Program-made: the position numbers and the translations under genes
Part shown: positions 27,744 through 35,528 of the stretch, piece by piece
How positions within the stretch are numbered: position 1 is the stretch's first letter
How the letters are laid out: the number at the start of each line of letters is the position of its first letter
The notes under the pieces: model-generated
The model's database searches: none
Seen by the model: only the letters and a program-made list of their open reading frames with translations
Told to the model about the DNA's origin: nothing
Assembly (NCBI GenBank): GCA_031082125.1
Contig: JAVHLM010000012.1
Span: 1 to 64,000, forward strand
From: Candidatus Eremiobacterota bacterium
GTDB taxonomy: Bacteria; Vulcanimicrobiota; CADAWZ01; Ess09-12
Direction: 5' to 3'
Length of the DNA: 64,000 nucleotides

Positions 27744-27769
27744 GGGAATATATTCCCACGGCGTAGAAT
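27744..27769 (+). promoter_or_regulatory. Palindrome and -10 upstream of B12-sensor operon
   Basis: A perfect 14-base palindrome GGGAATATATTCCC (27744-27757) lies just upstream of TAGAAT (27764-27769), a plausible -10 box 16 bases before the ATG. No good -35 is seen, which would fit an activator-dependent or repressor-overlapped promoter. Confidence 0.45.
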
Positions 27770-27784
27770 AGGAGAGAGAACTAT

Positions 27785-28438
27785 ATGAAAGGTGATGCCG
27801 CGATGGATGAAGCCCTTTACCGCAGGTATCTTGCAGCCCTCATCAAGGGCGACCGCCCGACATGCAGGTCGATAGTGACCGATCTTCTGGAAAAGGATGT
27901 GGAGGTGAAGACCATCTACACGGATCTCTTCCAGCACTCGCTCTACGAGGTCGGCGATCTCTGGGAGAGGCACAAAATATCGGTAGCCACCGAGCACCTT
28001 GCGACAGCCATCACCGAGAGCCTCCTCACGCTGGTCTATCCCCGTATTTTCTCCCTCGAGCACACCGGCAAATCAGCCCTCATCTCGTGTGTGGCGAACG
28101 AATTTCACCAGATTGGCGGCAGGATGGTGGCCGACATCTTTGAGCTGAACGGCTGGCATGGTTACTTCCTGGGCTCCAATACCCCTATAACGGCCCTTCT
28201 CTCAATGATTGGAGAGAAAAAGCCTGATATCGTGGGCCTCTCCCTGGCCGTCCATTTCAACATGCCTTCTCTTCTGGAAGTCATAAAAAAGATCCGCGAA
28301 AGCTTCCCCGCCCTCTCACTGATGGTGGGAGGGCAGGCCTTCCGGTGGGGAGGCATCGAGGTGGTCACTCGCTACGAGCGGGTCTCCTATATTGCCTCGC
28401 TCCATGACCTGGAAACCCTGATAAGAAGGTACTCATGA
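27785..28438 (+). CDS. Cobalamin-binding photoreceptor-like protein
   Basis: A 217-residue stand-alone B12-binding module. Residues about 10-90 form the helical cap. Its segment WERHKISVATEH (Trp60, Glu70, His71) fits the W-x9-EH motif known from CarH-type AdoCbl photoreceptors. Residues about 95-217 form the Rossmann-like B12 domain with EFHQIGG, matching (D/E)xHxxG, so His108 is the expected lower axial ligand. There is no MerR DNA-binding domain, so output must go through a partner. The stop overlaps the histidine kinase start (ATGA). ATG 27785 has AGGAGAG upstream; ATG 27803 is an alternative. Light or B12 sensing is inferred. Confidence 0.8.
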   Translation: MKGDAAMDEALYRRYLAALIKGDRPTCRSIVTDLLEKDVEVKTIYTDLFQHSLYEVGDLWERHKISVATEHLATAITESLLTLVYPRIFSLEHTGKSALISCVANEFHQIGGRMVADIFELNGWHGYFLGSNTPITALLSMIGEKKPDIVGLSLAVHFNMPSLLEVIKKIRESFPALSLMVGGQAFRWGGIEVVTRYERVSYIASLHDLETLIRRYS

Positions 28439-29655
28439 AAGACAGACAGGCACTGCATGCAGAGATTGCCTATAAGTATATTCTCAATGATGCATCTCTT
28501 CTCTTGCTCTTTTTCGATGATCGCGGTACCGTGACAGCCGTGAACGCCTTTACCCGGGCGCTGCTTGGCGAAGAGCCGGAACAGCGGTCCTTCCGCGACG
28601 TATTTGTTGATTTCCAGAAGAGGTTTTCCCTGGAATCACTTGCAGATGATCCCTCCACGACCACCATGATGGAGGTCTCGACTGCCCGGAGGATGCCCCG
28701 GACCTTCCTCACGCGCTTTTTCAGATGCGGCGATGAGTTCATGGCAATCGGCAGAGAGGATACCGAGAGCCAGGAAATCCTCTCTCATGAGATTATATCC
28801 CTCAACACCGAGCTTTCCAGCCTTGCAAGGGAGCTTCAGAAAAGCAACGCCGAGCTCGAGAAGCTCAACAGGCTCAAGAACCTGTTCCTGGGAATGGCAG
28901 CCCATGATCTCAGGAATCCCATTGGGAATATCATCATGTGCAGCGACTTCCTCATGGAAGATGCCTTCAAGCTTCTGAGCAGCAATGATCAGGAACTCCT
29001 TACCGCCATCAAATCGCAATCACAGTTCATGAAACAGATAGTAGACGATTTCCTCAATCTTGCCGTAATGGAATCGGGACAGCTGAGCCTCAATCTCACG
29101 GCCTCTTCGCTCCACGAGACGACGACGAAGGCTGTCAATGATATGAAATTCGCGGCAGGGAAAAAAAACATCCCCCTCTTGCTGAATGATGAATCAGACC
29201 TTCCCCCGGTGCTTCTTGACTCCTCAAAGATGCAGCAGGCTTTGATGAACTTCATGAAAAATGCCATAGAGCATTCACCGCCCGGCTCAGCAGTGCAGGT
29301 TTCCATAGGCCGCGACAGCGACAATGCCTTTGTCTCCATCAGGGATGAGGGCATGGGAATGAGCAGGGAAGAGCAGAACAAGCTGTTCAGGCCCTTCCAG
29401 GGCGGCCTGAGCAAAAAGACCGCCGGCGAGAAGAGCGTGGGCCTAGGGCTTGTCATATCCAGCAAGATAATTGAAGCCCATGGCGGAAAGATTATCGTGG
29501 AAAGCGCTCCCCAGAAGGGCACCACCTTCAAGGCAGTGCTCCCCCTCTCGCGCCTGCTGCCGGAATCGCCGGAAGACCACTCTTCCCTTCCAGGCACCGG
29601 CGATACAGGGCACGGCCTTGTGCCCCATATTCCCGGTCCCGGAGAGATTGCCTGA
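28435..29655 (+). CDS. PAS histidine kinase paired with B12 sensor
   Basis: A 406-residue soluble kinase. Residues about 15-120 form a PAS-like domain, then a coiled coil (about 125-150), HisKA with AAHDLRNPIGN (phospho-acceptor His157), and HATPase with NFMKNAIEH, RDEGMGM and VGLGLVISSKI. No receiver follows. Its ATG overlaps the stop of the B12-binding gene, and its stop overlaps the start of the Ser/Thr kinase (TGATG), so the three are translationally coupled. It probably receives the state of the B12 sensor by direct contact. The cognate response regulator is not in the operon. Confidence 0.85.
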   Translation: MKDRQALHAEIAYKYILNDASLLLLFFDDRGTVTAVNAFTRALLGEEPEQRSFRDVFVDFQKRFSLESLADDPSTTTMMEVSTARRMPRTFLTRFFRCGDEFMAIGREDTESQEILSHEIISLNTELSSLARELQKSNAELEKLNRLKNLFLGMAAHDLRNPIGNIIMCSDFLMEDAFKLLSSNDQELLTAIKSQSQFMKQIVDDFLNLAVMESGQLSLNLTASSLHETTTKAVNDMKFAAGKKNIPLLLNDESDLPPVLLDSSKMQQALMNFMKNAIEHSPPGSAVQVSIGRDSDNAFVSIRDEGMGMSREEQNKLFRPFQGGLSKKTAGEKSVGLGLVISSKIIEAHGGKIIVESAPQKGTTFKAVLPLSRLLPESPEDHSSLPGTGDTGHGLVPHIPGPGEIA

Positions 29656-31265
29656 TGCGATGCACCCGCTGCGGAATGGAAAACCTCAGTGACGCCCGCT
29701 TCTGCGAGAAGTGCGGCGCTGCTCTCTCATCAGGAGCGGCAGGATCCCTCCAGGCTGCCGCCCAGGCAGGAAAGACGCTCCTGGGGCGCTACCGGATAGA
29801 ATCCCGTCTGGGAGGGGGCTCCATGGGAGCCGTCTACAGGGCATGGGACATAAGGCTGGAAAAATTCTGGGCTCTCAAGGAGGTCACCATCACTTCCGGC
29901 ACGCCGGAGGAAAAAGATGAGATACTCTCGCGCTTCAAGCGTGAGGCCAAGATTCTCTCGAAGCTCGACCATCACAATCTTCCCACTGTCGTGGACTATT
30001 TCTCCGAGGGGGGAAATCATTACCTCGTGATGGATCTCGTGGAAGGTGAGGACCTGGAGACCTGGGCGGAAAAGCCGGGTAAACCGGGGCTTCCTGCCGC
30101 GGAAGTCATTGATGTCGCCCTGGTGATTCTGGATGTCCTTGACTATCTGCACCGCCAGGCCCCTCCGGTCCTTTACCGGGACCTCAAGCCCTCAAACATC
30201 ATGCGCCAGGCCTCGGACGGGACTCTCTTCCTCGTGGACTTCGGCATTGCAAAAACCATCCAGGCTCAGGAGAAAAGAACCGGGACGGCCATCGGCACAG
30301 AAGGTTACGCTCCGCCCGAGCAATATGAGGGAAAATGCGATCCCCGCTCGGACCTTTATGCCCTGGGCGCCACAATGCACCACCTCCTTACGGGGCAGTA
30401 TCCCCTGGTGCCCTTCCAGTTTGCCCCTGTTCCGGGCATACCGGCAGACCTCCAGGCCCTGCTTGACAGGGTCCTTTCCAGGAACGCCCCTGACCGTTAC
30501 AGCTCAGCAGCGGAAATGAAAAAGGCCCTCCTCCAGGTGGGAGCTTCCAAGGGAGTCAACGGTGCTCCCCCGCCAGTCCAGGCGCCTCGCCAGATCCAGG
30601 CGCTCCCACCGGCCCAGGCGCCTCCTCAAGCCCAGGCGCCTCCCCTCCAGGCACCTTCCGCCTCTCTGAAAAGCCCTCCCTCCCCGCAGAAGCCAGGGAG
30701 CCAGGGAACAAGGCCATCTCTGGGAAAAGGGCTCTTAATGAGTATTGCAGCAGTGATTCTCCTTTGCGCCATCGTTGCCTTCGGCTTCGCCTTTGTGAAA
30801 CAGGCGGGACCGAAACTGGCAGTGCTTCTCAAACTGAAGCTGCCTCCCTCATCGCCGCCGGGGATCTCGGTCAGCATGCCACGATGGGAAAAGGAAGTGA
30901 AGGATACCGTCACGGGCGCCATGGATTCAATGGAAAAGAGAGACCTCGAGGGACATATGAGCTTCTATGCTGACAGGCTTGATACCTATTTCAGCAGGAA
31001 GGACTGCTCCTGGGATTTTGTAAGAAGCGACAAGGAGAGGGCCATTCAGCACTACCACTCCATAAAGATAACGATTTCAAACCTCACGATCCACAGGGTC
31101 AATGACACCACTGCCAAGGCCCTTTTCGACAAGGAGTGGGACTGCAGGAACGGCAAGGCCTTCTCGGGCAAGGAGAAGCAGCGCCTCATATTCAGGAAAA
31201 TCGACGGGAGCTGGAAGATAACGAGCGAAGAGGAGCTTGAGGTTTACTGGGTGAACCACGGGTAA
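29655..31265 (+). CDS. Zinc-ribbon Ser/Thr protein kinase with TM and SnoaL-like domain
   Basis: A 536-residue Hanks-type kinase. The N terminus is a zinc ribbon (Cys3, Cys6, Cys17, Cys20). The kinase domain spans about 48-300: glycine loop LGGGSMGAVYRA, Lys in FWALKEV, catalytic YRDLKPSN and DFGIAK. A Pro/Gln/Ala linker (about 305-355) leads to a membrane helix (about 362-386). The outer C-terminal domain (about 410-536, MEKRDLEGHMSFYADRLD to DGSWKI) looks like an NTF2/SnoaL-like ligand pocket. Third gene of the B12-sensor operon, overlapping its predecessor as TGATG. Confidence 0.9.
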   Translation: MRCTRCGMENLSDARFCEKCGAALSSGAAGSLQAAAQAGKTLLGRYRIESRLGGGSMGAVYRAWDIRLEKFWALKEVTITSGTPEEKDEILSRFKREAKILSKLDHHNLPTVVDYFSEGGNHYLVMDLVEGEDLETWAEKPGKPGLPAAEVIDVALVILDVLDYLHRQAPPVLYRDLKPSNIMRQASDGTLFLVDFGIAKTIQAQEKRTGTAIGTEGYAPPEQYEGKCDPRSDLYALGATMHHLLTGQYPLVPFQFAPVPGIPADLQALLDRVLSRNAPDRYSSAAEMKKALLQVGASKGVNGAPPPVQAPRQIQALPPAQAPPQAQAPPLQAPSASLKSPPSPQKPGSQGTRPSLGKGLLMSIAAVILLCAIVAFGFAFVKQAGPKLAVLLKLKLPPSSPPGISVSMPRWEKEVKDTVTGAMDSMEKRDLEGHMSFYADRLDTYFSRKDCSWDFVRSDKERAIQHYHSIKITISNLTIHRVNDTTAKALFDKEWDCRNGKAFSGKEKQRLIFRKIDGSWKITSEEELEVYWVNHG

Positions 31266-31290
31266 CCCTCAAGCGGCCTCCCGGGGGTAA

Positions 31291-31569
31291 ATAAGGGCCC
31301 GCTACAGGAAAGGTTTTGACAGGGAAGTGCCCCTTACGCCCGGTGCCGTCGAGAAATACACCATCAACCTCCACCACTTCGGCCACACGTTTCTGAAGGG
31401 CCACCGGCTCCGTGTCGATGTCACGAGCAGCGCCTCTCCTTTCTGCAATCCCAACCAGAACACGGGCAACCCCGTGGCTACCGACACCGGGTGGAAAAAG
31501 GCACGGCAGACTGTCTGCCACTCATCGAAGTATCCCTCGCGCCTTGTGCTTCCTGTCCTGGAAAGATAA
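31291..31569 (+). pseudogene. C-terminal remnant of CocE/NonD family hydrolase
   Basis: About 92 codons read IRARYRKGFDREVPLTPG, then FLKGHRLRVDVTSSASPF, NPNQNTGNP and a final PSRLVLPVLER. This matches the C-terminal jelly-roll domain of CocE/NonD (Xaa-Pro dipeptidyl-peptidase-like) hydrolases. A stop codon lies directly upstream, and there is no start signal or catalytic alpha/beta domain. It begins 26 bases after the kinase gene. It is a decayed leftover of a once larger gene. Confidence 0.75.
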
Positions 31570-31657
31570 GGAGGAACCGCTCCAGGCACCATGTTTTTTA
31601 ATACAGGATTTTACCACTATGAAAGAAGAAAAGATCCTGAACAGAGAGGAGACCCCC

Positions 31658-32296
31658 ATGGAAGGAAAATTTTCCGTCATAGCAGTCATATCGATTCTCT
31701 TTGCCGCAACACTCGCGATATCACCCCTTTTCTGTGCCGACATCGATTCAAAGACCCTGGCAAACATCCAGGAAGCTTATCACAAGGAGCTCAATGAGCG
31801 TGCCAGCTATCTCGCCTTCGCCCGGAAGGCCGATCAGGAAGGCTACACCCAGGTGGCAAGCCTTTTCAGGGCCGCCGCCCGCTCCGAAGAGCGCCATGCA
31901 AGAAACTTCACCGAGCTCATAAGGGGCATCATGGAAAACCCGAATTTCGAGCCTCAGGCCGATATCAGGAAGCCTGACGTGAAGTCCACGAGGGAGAACC
32001 TCGAGGCAGCCCTCAAGGGGGAGTCATCCGAGCGCGACACTATTTACCCCGACTTCACCAGGCAGGCCAGGGAGGAAAACAGGATCTACTCCGCCAGGGC
32101 CTTCGAAGTCACCATAAGGGCCGAGACGGAGCACGCAAGACTTTTCAGCGAAGCACTCAAAAATATGAAGGCATGGAAGGGCGGCAAGAAGAACTTCCTG
32201 GTCTGCTCAGTCTGCGGTTACACCACACCGGACATGACCATCAAGAAATGCCCCGTGTGCTCTGTGCCGAGAAACAAGATAGAAACAGTGAACTAG
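31658..32296 (+). CDS. Exported rubrerythrin
   Basis: A 212-residue rubrerythrin: a ferritin-like diiron domain with HKELNERASYL, SEERHARN, EENRIYSARA and RAETEHARLF supplying the Glu/His ligands, followed by a rubredoxin-like centre (CSVCGYTT, CPVCSVP). The family reduces hydrogen peroxide in anaerobes. Residues 1-27 (FSVIAVISILFAATLAISPLFCA) look like a Sec signal peptide, unusual for this normally cytoplasmic family. The ATG follows AGAGGAG. The longer frame upstream overlaps the CocE remnant. The ferric-reductase-like gene follows and could supply electrons. Confidence 0.85.
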   Translation: MEGKFSVIAVISILFAATLAISPLFCADIDSKTLANIQEAYHKELNERASYLAFARKADQEGYTQVASLFRAAARSEERHARNFTELIRGIMENPNFEPQADIRKPDVKSTRENLEAALKGESSERDTIYPDFTRQAREENRIYSARAFEVTIRAETEHARLFSEALKNMKAWKGGKKNFLVCSVCGYTTPDMTIKKCPVCSVPRNKIETVN

Positions 32297-32359
32297 GCCC
32301 TCTGCCGCCGCCTGCTTCACCGGCAGGTGGCGGCATCATTGCAGCAGAAAGGAAACGCC

Positions 32360-33697
32360 ATGAAATCGTGGAGAGCGCCGGCCGCTATTTTTCTTCTCAT
32401 AGTCTTCATCGCGGCTCCCCTCATCATGATCTTCCTCTGGCATGGCAACCTTGCGCCAAGGATTGAGAATGATCAGACCAACGCGCTCATGGAGCTGGGA
32501 AGGCTTGCAGCTCTCATGGGCGTTTACCTTCTGATGGTGCAGCTTCTCCTCATCGGCAGGGTCTGGTGGATTGAGCGGGTCTTCGGGCTTGACCACCTGG
32601 CCCAGGTCCATCACCTCAACGGGCTCCTCATTATCCCCCTCCTCTGCGCCCACCCGCTGCTGCTGGCCTTCGGCTACGCCACGAGGGACGGGAGAGGCTT
32701 CATAGACCAGTACAAGGATTTTCTCACATGGGATTCGGTCATCCCCGCGGGGATAGGCCTCGGGCTTCTCTTCCTTTCAGTGTTTTTTTCACTCGGCGTG
32801 CTGAGAAAAAAGCTGAAATATGAAACCTGGCTCGCCTTTCACCTGCTCGCCTACGTGGCCCTTGCCCTGGCCTTTCTCCACCAGGTGAGAACGGGCAATG
32901 ACCTCATTGACAGCACCGCCCTCCTCGCTTTCTGGTACGGCCTCTATGGCTTCTGCCTGGGGAATCTCGTGCTCTTCCGCTTCATAAAGCCTGTTTTCTC
33001 AATGGCGCGCTTCGGCTTCACCGTGGACAGGATCGAGCATGAGAGCAGCGATGTGGCTTCCGTTTATATCAAGGGAAAAAACCTCGATAAATTCCATTAT
33101 TCCGCCGGGCAGTTCGCCATCGTGCGCTTTCTCGGCGGCTCATTCATCCTTGAGGCCCATCCTTTCTCGCTTTCAAGCACCCCGGGGAGCCCTTTCATCA
33201 GGTTCAGCATAAAGAGCTCCGGCGATTTTACCGCGCGGGTCCCCTCTCTTCCCCCCGGCATGAAAGTCTGCATAGACGGCCCCCACGGCGTCTTTACCGC
33301 CGACACCCTGATTACCTCAAAGGTCCTTCTTGTGGCGGGGGGAATAGGGATCACTCCCCTCAGGGGGCTTGCCGAAGCCTTCCTCAGAGAGGGGAAGGAA
33401 GTGACGCTCCTCTACAGCACGAGGGCAAAAAACGGGATTGTCTTCAAAGAGGAGCTCGATGAGCTCGCAAAAGCCCACAGGACCTTCTCACTCCACTACA
33501 TAGTAAGTGACGATCCTTCATGGGAAGGGGAAAAAGGGAGAATTGACAGCGAGAAGATAAAGAGGCTTGTGAAGGATCCCCCGGAGCATGACGCTTACGT
33601 ATGTGGTCCGCCCCCCATGATGAAAGGCCTGGTGAAGCTTCTTGAATCGGAAGGAATCCGGAAGAGCGCCATTCACTATGAGCGCTTCGCTCTGTGA
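32360..33697 (+). CDS. Ferric reductase-like transmembrane flavoprotein
   Basis: A 445-residue membrane oxidoreductase. Five to six helices (about 8-210) with paired His on helices (HHLNGLL, HPLLL, FHLLAY, LHQVR) form a ferric-reductase/NOX-type haem domain. The C-terminal half (about 215-445) is an FNR-type FAD/NAD module with YSAGQFAIV, AHPFSLSS, VAGGIGITPLRG and YVCGPPPMM. It moves electrons from NAD(P)H across the membrane. AAAGGA precedes ATG 32360. Its place after exported rubrerythrin suggests it feeds a periplasmic acceptor. It is convergent with the HAD gene. Confidence 0.8.
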   Translation: MKSWRAPAAIFLLIVFIAAPLIMIFLWHGNLAPRIENDQTNALMELGRLAALMGVYLLMVQLLLIGRVWWIERVFGLDHLAQVHHLNGLLIIPLLCAHPLLLAFGYATRDGRGFIDQYKDFLTWDSVIPAGIGLGLLFLSVFFSLGVLRKKLKYETWLAFHLLAYVALALAFLHQVRTGNDLIDSTALLAFWYGLYGFCLGNLVLFRFIKPVFSMARFGFTVDRIEHESSDVASVYIKGKNLDKFHYSAGQFAIVRFLGGSFILEAHPFSLSSTPGSPFIRFSIKSSGDFTARVPSLPPGMKVCIDGPHGVFTADTLITSKVLLVAGGIGITPLRGLAEAFLREGKEVTLLYSTRAKNGIVFKEELDELAKAHRTFSLHYIVSDDPSWEGEKGRIDSEKIKRLVKDPPEHDAYVCGPPPMMKGLVKLLESEGIRKSAIHYERFAL

Positions 33698-33708
33698 ACC
33701 CCTCGCTT

Positions 33709-34461
33709 TCAGAGGCGCGCCGCCTTCACACCGCTTTCAAAAAGCCCGGTGAGCTCGTCAAGCCCGTTTATCCTGTAAAACCTGTCGCTCTCAGGCATGG
33801 CATCGCTGCTTTCCTCGTGCTGCCATGTGGTGTGGAAAGGGACATGGATGCCAAAGCCACCCAGCCTCAACACGGGCTCTATGTCACTCTTCATTGAATT
33901 CCCCACCATGGCGAAGTGGCAAGGCTCAATGTCCAGGTGCCCAAGGAGGCTCCTGTAGTTGCCTTCCTTCTTGTCGCTCATTATCTCGATGTGGTGAAAG
34001 TAAGGAGAGAGCCCCGAGCGGGTGAGCTTCCGCTCCTGGTCCAGCAGGTCCCCTTTCGTGGCAATGATGAGCCTGAAGCGGCCCTGAAGCGCCTTCAGCA
34101 CGGCCTCCACCCCCTCGATAAGCTCAATGGGCTGATCGATAAGGCTTTTGCCCATCTGGATTATCCGCTCCACGACGGGAAGAGGCACTTTCATCGCCGT
34201 CACCCTGAGGGCCGTCTCTATCATGGAGAGGGTAAAGCCTTTCACACCGTATCCGTAAAGGGAGAGGTTTGCCATCTCGGTGGCAAAGAGCTCGGCCTGA
34301 GCATTTTCTTCGGGGAGAAACTCCGAGAGAAGGGCGCAGAACTGGCGCTCCCTCTCGCGGTAGAAGGGCTCGTTCACCCAGAGGGTGTCGTCGGCATCAA
34401 AGCCAATCACCTTGACATCTTTCAATGCCCGCTCATGTCTGGTGGCTTCCGGCTCCTGCAT
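33709..34461 (-). CDS. HAD-family hydrolase
   Basis: A 250-residue cytoplasmic HAD phosphatase. Motif I is GFDADDTLW (nucleophile and acid Asp), motif II is IIATKGD, motif III has Lys in LTRSGLSPYF and SDKKEG, and motif IV is MVGNSMKSDI. A helical cap lies between motifs I and II (C1 type), as in phosphoglycolate-phosphatase-like enzymes. AAGGAGTG precedes the ATG, overlapping the end of the C39-like protease gene four bases upstream, so the two are probably cotranscribed. The substrate is unknown. Confidence 0.85.
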   Translation of the reverse strand: MQEPEATRHERALKDVKVIGFDADDTLWVNEPFYRERERQFCALLSEFLPEENAQAELFATEMANLSLYGYGVKGFTLSMIETALRVTAMKVPLPVVERIIQMGKSLIDQPIELIEGVEAVLKALQGRFRLIIATKGDLLDQERKLTRSGLSPYFHHIEIMSDKKEGNYRSLLGHLDIEPCHFAMVGNSMKSDIEPVLRLGGFGIHVPFHTTWQHEESSDAMPESDRFYRINGLDELTGLFESGVKAARL

Positions 34462-34465
34462 GCAC

Positions 34466-35317
34466 TCACTCCTTCTTCAGCTTGAAGATGATGACAAAGT
34501 CGAGGGCGGCGAAGGCCGCTTTCTCGCTGGTGTAAGGAAGTCCCGGGCCCTCCATTTTATAATACCCGTCGAGCTCCAGCTCTTCCACGCCGTTTGCTTT
34601 TGCCTCGGCCACGGTGTTGTCGTCGATAAGGGCCATGGTCACCGAGGTCTCGGTCTTCTGCTCATCAGATTCAAGAGCCGGGTTGTGGACCTGGAGCTCC
34701 GAGTCTTTGGGGCCTGCGCCGACGGCAATGACGAAATGGCCGCCTTTCCTCGTATAGCCGCCGCCCCCGGCATCGCGGTACCACCCGTTATTCAGGATCA
34801 CCACGGTATCGGGATCCTCTACGGCGCTGCGTATCCACTTCATGTCGGGCTTCTTTGAGACAAGGTACTTCTCGTGGTCATCGTTGAGATTCCGCCAGCC
34901 GGCCACCTCCAGGCGGGCAAAGGAGTAGCCTTTCGAATCCAGGTAGCTCTCAAGGCCGTCTATTATCTTGCTGGGATTGGTACCGATGTCGGGGTCCGTA
35001 TCCATCTCGTCGGCAAGCTTCTTGATAAGGGCTATCTGGGCCTTGTGATCGGTGCCGTCCACCAGGTCTTTCAAGCCCCTGGCGGTGGCCAGGTAAATGA
35101 GCCCGTTTGCGATGGAAGTGGGAGCGCAGTAATTGCTGCCCTCATTTTCAAAGCCGGCGCCGGGATCCATCTGGCAGAAGGTCCCGGTCTTCTCGTTCTT
35201 GCCGGGGGAGCCGGCGGGGACGGCCTGGCAGAGTATCAGGAGGAGTATGAGCAGGAACACCGGGATGGGGCCTGCGGCGAAGGGCTTTTTAAGGGACCTG
35301 GTCAGGATTTTCATCAT
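34466..35317 (-). CDS. Secreted C39-like cysteine peptidase
   Basis: A 283-residue exported protein. A signal peptide or anchor spans about residues 15-35. The papain-like C39 triad is visible: Cys64 in NYCAPTSIANG, His194 in KGGHFVIAVG and Asn212 in VHNPA. AAGGAG precedes the ATG. A near-consensus promoter lies 60 bases upstream. It could process or degrade extracytoplasmic peptides. The HAD gene follows in the same transcript. Confidence 0.75.
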   Translation of the reverse strand: MMKILTRSLKKPFAAGPIPVFLLILLLILCQAVPAGSPGKNEKTGTFCQMDPGAGFENEGSNYCAPTSIANGLIYLATARGLKDLVDGTDHKAQIALIKKLADEMDTDPDIGTNPSKIIDGLESYLDSKGYSFARLEVAGWRNLNDDHEKYLVSKKPDMKWIRSAVEDPDTVVILNNGWYRDAGGGGYTRKGGHFVIAVGAGPKDSELQVHNPALESDEQKTETSVTMALIDDNTVAEAKANGVEELELDGYYKMEGPGLPYTSEKAAFAALDFVIIFKLKKE

Positions 35318-35375
35318 AGGTGAGGCTCCTTTTCATTGCGCACTATCCGGTGAAGTTCTCTATACGCTTCATATT

Positions 35376-35404
35376 ATTATACCATGGGCAGAGGGGCAGT
35401 TCAA
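35376..35404 (-). promoter_or_regulatory. Sigma70-type promoter of C39/HAD operon
   Basis: On the minus strand TTGAAC (35404-35399), a 17-base spacer, then TATAAT (35381-35376) preceded by TGG, an extended -10. It drives the C39-like peptidase and HAD genes. Confidence 0.75.
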
Positions 35405-35469
35405 CAAAGGGACCTGACCCGCTGCGGCTACCACCGGAAAAACTCAATAGCTGTCCCTGGTTTTAAATA

Positions 35470-35498
35470 TTGGAGTCTGTCCCAATTTCTGCTATAAT
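35470..35498 (+). promoter_or_regulatory. Extended -10 promoter of Ser/Thr kinase
   Basis: TTGGAG (35470-35475), a 17-base spacer and TATAAT (35493-35498) preceded by TGC. The predicted start is near 35505, giving a short leader that includes an AAAAAGGGGGGG ribosome site before ATG 35529. The spacer contains the recurrent word GAGTCTGTCCC. Confidence 0.75.
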
Positions 35499-35528
35499 TA
35501 GGTATATCTGAAAAAGGGGGGGCTTTGC

